Assembly: GCA_017381835.1 (NCBI GenBank) | Contig: JAFOBK010000249.1 | Coordinates: forward strand, 1 to 14,780 | Length of the DNA: 14,780 nucleotides | Origin: Oscillospiraceae bacterium | GTDB lineage: Bacteria > Bacillota_A > Clostridia > Oscillospirales > Oscillospiraceae | Reading direction: 5' to 3' | Shown: positions 13,133-14,780 of the stretch, in pieces | Layout: each line of letters starts with the position of its first letter | Position numbering within the stretch: the first letter of the stretch is position 1 | Notes under the pieces: generated by a model | What the model was told of the DNA's origin: nothing | Databases searched by the model: none | Seen by the model: the letters and a program-made list of their open reading frames with translations, nothing else | Made by a program: the position numbers and the translations under genes

Positions 13133-14077
13133 ATGGAGTTTACATACCGTGGCCTCAAGGCCGAAATGACCAGACATATCATTACCGATGAAGAGGTGGA
13201 TCGCCAGATCCAGCGGCTGCAGCAGCAGAACCCCCGCATTGCGGTGATTAAGGACCGTCCCACCGAAAACGGTGACGAAGTGGTTCTGAACTACGCAGGT
13301 TTCTGCGATGGCGAGCAGTTCCCCGGCGGTACCGCTGAGAATCAGACCCTGGTGCTGGGCAGCGGCATGTTCATTCCCGGTTTCGAGGAGCAGCTTCTGG
13401 ACAAGGTCCCCGGCGAAGAAGTGATCGTAAAGGTCACCTTCCCTACCTCTTATCACGCAAAAGAGCTGGCAGGCAAGGCTGCAGAGTTCCATTGCAAGAT
13501 CCAGGAGATCCGGGTTAAGACCCAGTATGAGCTGGACGATGTGTTTGCCCAGGAAGTTGGCGGCTGCTATACATTTGATGAGATGAGAGAAGCGCTGAAG
13601 AAGAGCCTGCAGGAATTCACCGATGAGCGTGGCCAGCAGGATCTGCAGGAGCGTCTGCTCCGCCAGGCAGCGGCTACTCTGGACTATACCCCCACCTTTG
13701 AAGAGGTGGAAAAAGCCATTGATGCCCAGATGGAAAATCTGGAAGCCCAGTTGACCCGCCAGGGACTCAATACCGAGATGTACTGCAATTTTATGAACAC
13801 CACCAAGGAGGCTCTGCGGGAGGATGCCCGTCACGATGCTGAGGCTGAGGTGCGCAAGGATGCAGCCATTCGGGAAATCGTAAAGCTGGAAAGCCTGGAA
13901 GTCAGCCAGGAAGAAATTGGTGAGGCCGTGGCCCTCATCTGCCGTCAGAACAAGATCACCGTAGATCAGCTGAAGCCTTACTACGATGAGACCTTTGAAC
14001 AGGCGGTTATGAAAAGTGTACTCACCGGCAAGGTCATGCGACTCATTGCAGATGCAGCCGACATTACGGTAGTATAA
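13133..14077 (+). CDS. Trigger-factor-like FKBP isomerase/chaperone lacking the ribosome-binding domain
   Basis: The 314-residue protein begins with a short helical linker (TDEEVDRQIQRLQQQNPR, 18-35), then an FKBP-type peptidyl-prolyl isomerase domain (about 43-128; GDEVVLNYAGFCDG, GSGMFIPGFEEQL, VTFPTSYHAKELAGKAAEFH), then a helical C-terminal domain (130-314) like the trigger-factor chaperone arms. Standard trigger factor has about 430 residues and starts with a domain of about 110 residues that docks on ribosomal protein L23; it is absent here. The gap upstream is AT-rich promoter and leader with no leftover domain, so this is not a recent truncation. It is probably a cytosolic folding helper not bound to ribosomes, or a paralog of a full trigger factor elsewhere. 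AAGGAG is 10 nt before the ATG. fhs follows 57 nt after the stop. Confidence 0.85.
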   Translation: MEFTYRGLKAEMTRHIITDEEVDRQIQRLQQQNPRIAVIKDRPTENGDEVVLNYAGFCDGEQFPGGTAENQTLVLGSGMFIPGFEEQLLDKVPGEEVIVKVTFPTSYHAKELAGKAAEFHCKIQEIRVKTQYELDDVFAQEVGGCYTFDEMREALKKSLQEFTDERGQQDLQERLLRQAAATLDYTPTFEEVEKAIDAQMENLEAQLTRQGLNTEMYCNFMNTTKEALREDARHDAEAEVRKDAAIREIVKLESLEVSQEEIGEAVALICRQNKITVDQLKPYYDETFEQAVMKSVLTGKVMRLIADAADITVV

Positions 14078-14090
14078 TAAAGTTAATATT

Positions 14091-14110
14091 GTGCCGCTTG
14101 AAGACGGCAC
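14091..14110 (+). other. Small hairpin between the trigger-factor-like gene and fhs
   Basis: GTGCCG (14091-14096) pairs with CGGCAC (14105-14110) around an 8-nt loop. Only CAAAATT follows, not a T-run, so it is a weak terminator at best; it may protect an mRNA end or do nothing. Confidence 0.4.
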
Positions 14111-14134
14111 CAAAATTAAGGAGGAAAACTCACT

Positions 14135-14780
14135 ATGGCAATCGTTTTTGATGAAAACGGCAAGTACGTAGACGAGAAGGGCTTTGTAAAGCTCGACCCC
14201 ACTCAGTTTGCTGACTGGCAGATCGCTGAGGAAGCAGAAAAGACTCTGCCCCCCGTCGACTTCTTCCGTGAGAAGCTGGGCCTGCTGGAAGATGAAATCA
14301 TCCCCTACGGCAAGACCCCCAAGATCGACTTCATCAAGGTTATGAACCGTCTGAAGGATAAGCCCGACGGCAAGTTCATCGAAGTCACCGCTGTTACCCC
14401 CACCCCCTTCGGTGAAGGTAAGTCCACTGTTTCTCTGGGTCTGATCGAAGGCCTGGGCTACATCGGCAAGAACGCAGGCGGCGCTCTGCGTCAGCCCTCC
14501 GGCGGCCCCACCATGAACGTTAAGGGTACTGCTGCTGGCGGCGGTAACGCTCTGCTGATGCCCATGACCGAGTTCTCCCTGGGTCTGACCGGTGATATCA
14601 ACGATATCATGAACGCTCACAACCTGGCTATGGTCGCTCTGACCGCACGTATGCAGCACGAGCGCAACAACACCGACGAGTGGCTGGCTTCCAAGGGCCT
14701 GCGCCGTCTGGACATCGACCCCAAGCGCGTCGAGATGGGCTGGATCATCGACTTCTGTGCTCAGTCTCTGCGTAACATCA
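14135..14780 (+). CDS. fhs: Formate-tetrahydrofolate ligase, divergent form (C-terminus off the window)
   Basis: The first 215 residues are present. The ATP-binding loop [11 protein letters not shown] (88-98), KGTAAGGG (130-137), TGD (152-154) and DIDP (193-196) identify the family. It forms 10-formyl-THF from formate, ATP and THF in one-carbon metabolism. Compared with the common ~555-residue form, the N-terminus is about 30 residues longer, and the usual LREPSLGPxxGIKGGAAGGG is replaced by [20 protein letters not shown], followed by a distinctive [16 protein letters not shown] segment. It therefore belongs to a divergent branch. AAGGAGG precedes the ATG by 10 nt. Codon use is strongly biased (GGC, ACC, CTG, AAG), suggesting high expression. 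Confidence 0.92.
   Translation, partial: MAIVFDENGKYVDEKGFVKLDPTQFADWQIAEEAEKTLPPVDFFREKLGLLEDEIIPYGKTPKIDFIKVMNRLKDKPDGKFIEVTAVTPTPFGEGKSTVSLGLIEGLGYIGKNAGGALRQPSGGPTMNVKGTAAGGGNALLMPMTEFSLGLTGDINDIMNAHNLAMVALTARMQHERNNTDEWLASKGLRRLDIDPKRVEMGWIIDFCAQSLRNI

Noticed and set aside
13028..14659. A 543-codon open frame on the minus strand
   Set aside because: It lies antisense to the trigger-factor-like gene and fhs, both of which have clear domains, ribosome sites and a promoter. Its translation shows no family motif and is a by-product of codon bias.
1..14780. CRISPR array, defence island, prophage or insertion sequence
   Set aside because: No regular spaced repeats, cas, transposase, integrase or phage genes appear on either strand; the repeats found are short palindromic or two-copy only.

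Overview
The window looks like a chromosomal segment of a Gram-positive, moderately GC-rich gut-type Clostridia (Oscillospiraceae-like) bacterium. The support is strong AGGAGG-type Shine-Dalgarno sites, classical sigma-A promoters with 17-bp spacers, TTG starts, the gene content (RlmA, RF1, TsaE/TsaB, YlyB-LspA, a KdpDE-like pair) and intergenic palindromic repeats. The taxonomic placement is inference; no rRNA or marker search was possible.

Layout. 1-1564 (minus): thiamine pyrophosphokinase followed 4 bp later by a MocR/PdxR-type regulator that runs off the left edge. 1565-2524: about 960 bp without a credible gene, holding a minus-strand terminator and two ~150-bp direct repeats (1709-1862 and 2271-2421) that flank a hairpin-rich non-coding island. 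2525-6265 (plus): rlmA, prfA, a 87-bp palindromic repeat, tsaE, tsaB and upp, closed by a terminator. 6348-7622 (minus): an SLC13/ArsB-NhaD-type permease interrupted by one in-frame TAG. 7905-9657 (minus): a KdpD-like kinase and KdpE-like regulator with a 20-nt overlap, behind an extended -10 promoter with a palindrome over its -35 region. 9718-10275: a structured non-coding region with two related hairpin units, a palindromic repeat and several copies of the tRNA-His 3' end. 10276-10531 (minus): tRNA-Gly, tRNA-Arg, tRNA-His, read from a near-consensus promoter. 10582-12808 (minus): lspA, an RluA/RluD-family pseudouridine synthase and a Cof-type HAD phosphatase, overlapping and probably one operon. 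13133 to the end (plus): a trigger-factor-like isomerase/chaperone lacking the ribosome-binding domain, then the start of a divergent formate-tetrahydrofolate ligase.

Functionally this is mainly core translation and housekeeping: rRNA methylation (RlmA), termination (RF1), the tRNA t6A pathway (TsaE, TsaB), pseudouridylation, three tRNAs, lipoprotein maturation (LspA), protein folding, uracil salvage, thiamine activation and one-carbon metabolism. No defence system, CRISPR array, transposase or phage gene is visible.

The least explained signals are non-coding. The strongest are the paired hairpins at 9858-9903 and 10098-10142, whose outer stems differ by compensatory base-pair changes while their tips stay almost identical, and the ~80-bp near-palindrome in which the 3' end of the tRNA-His gene forms one arm (10215-10296).
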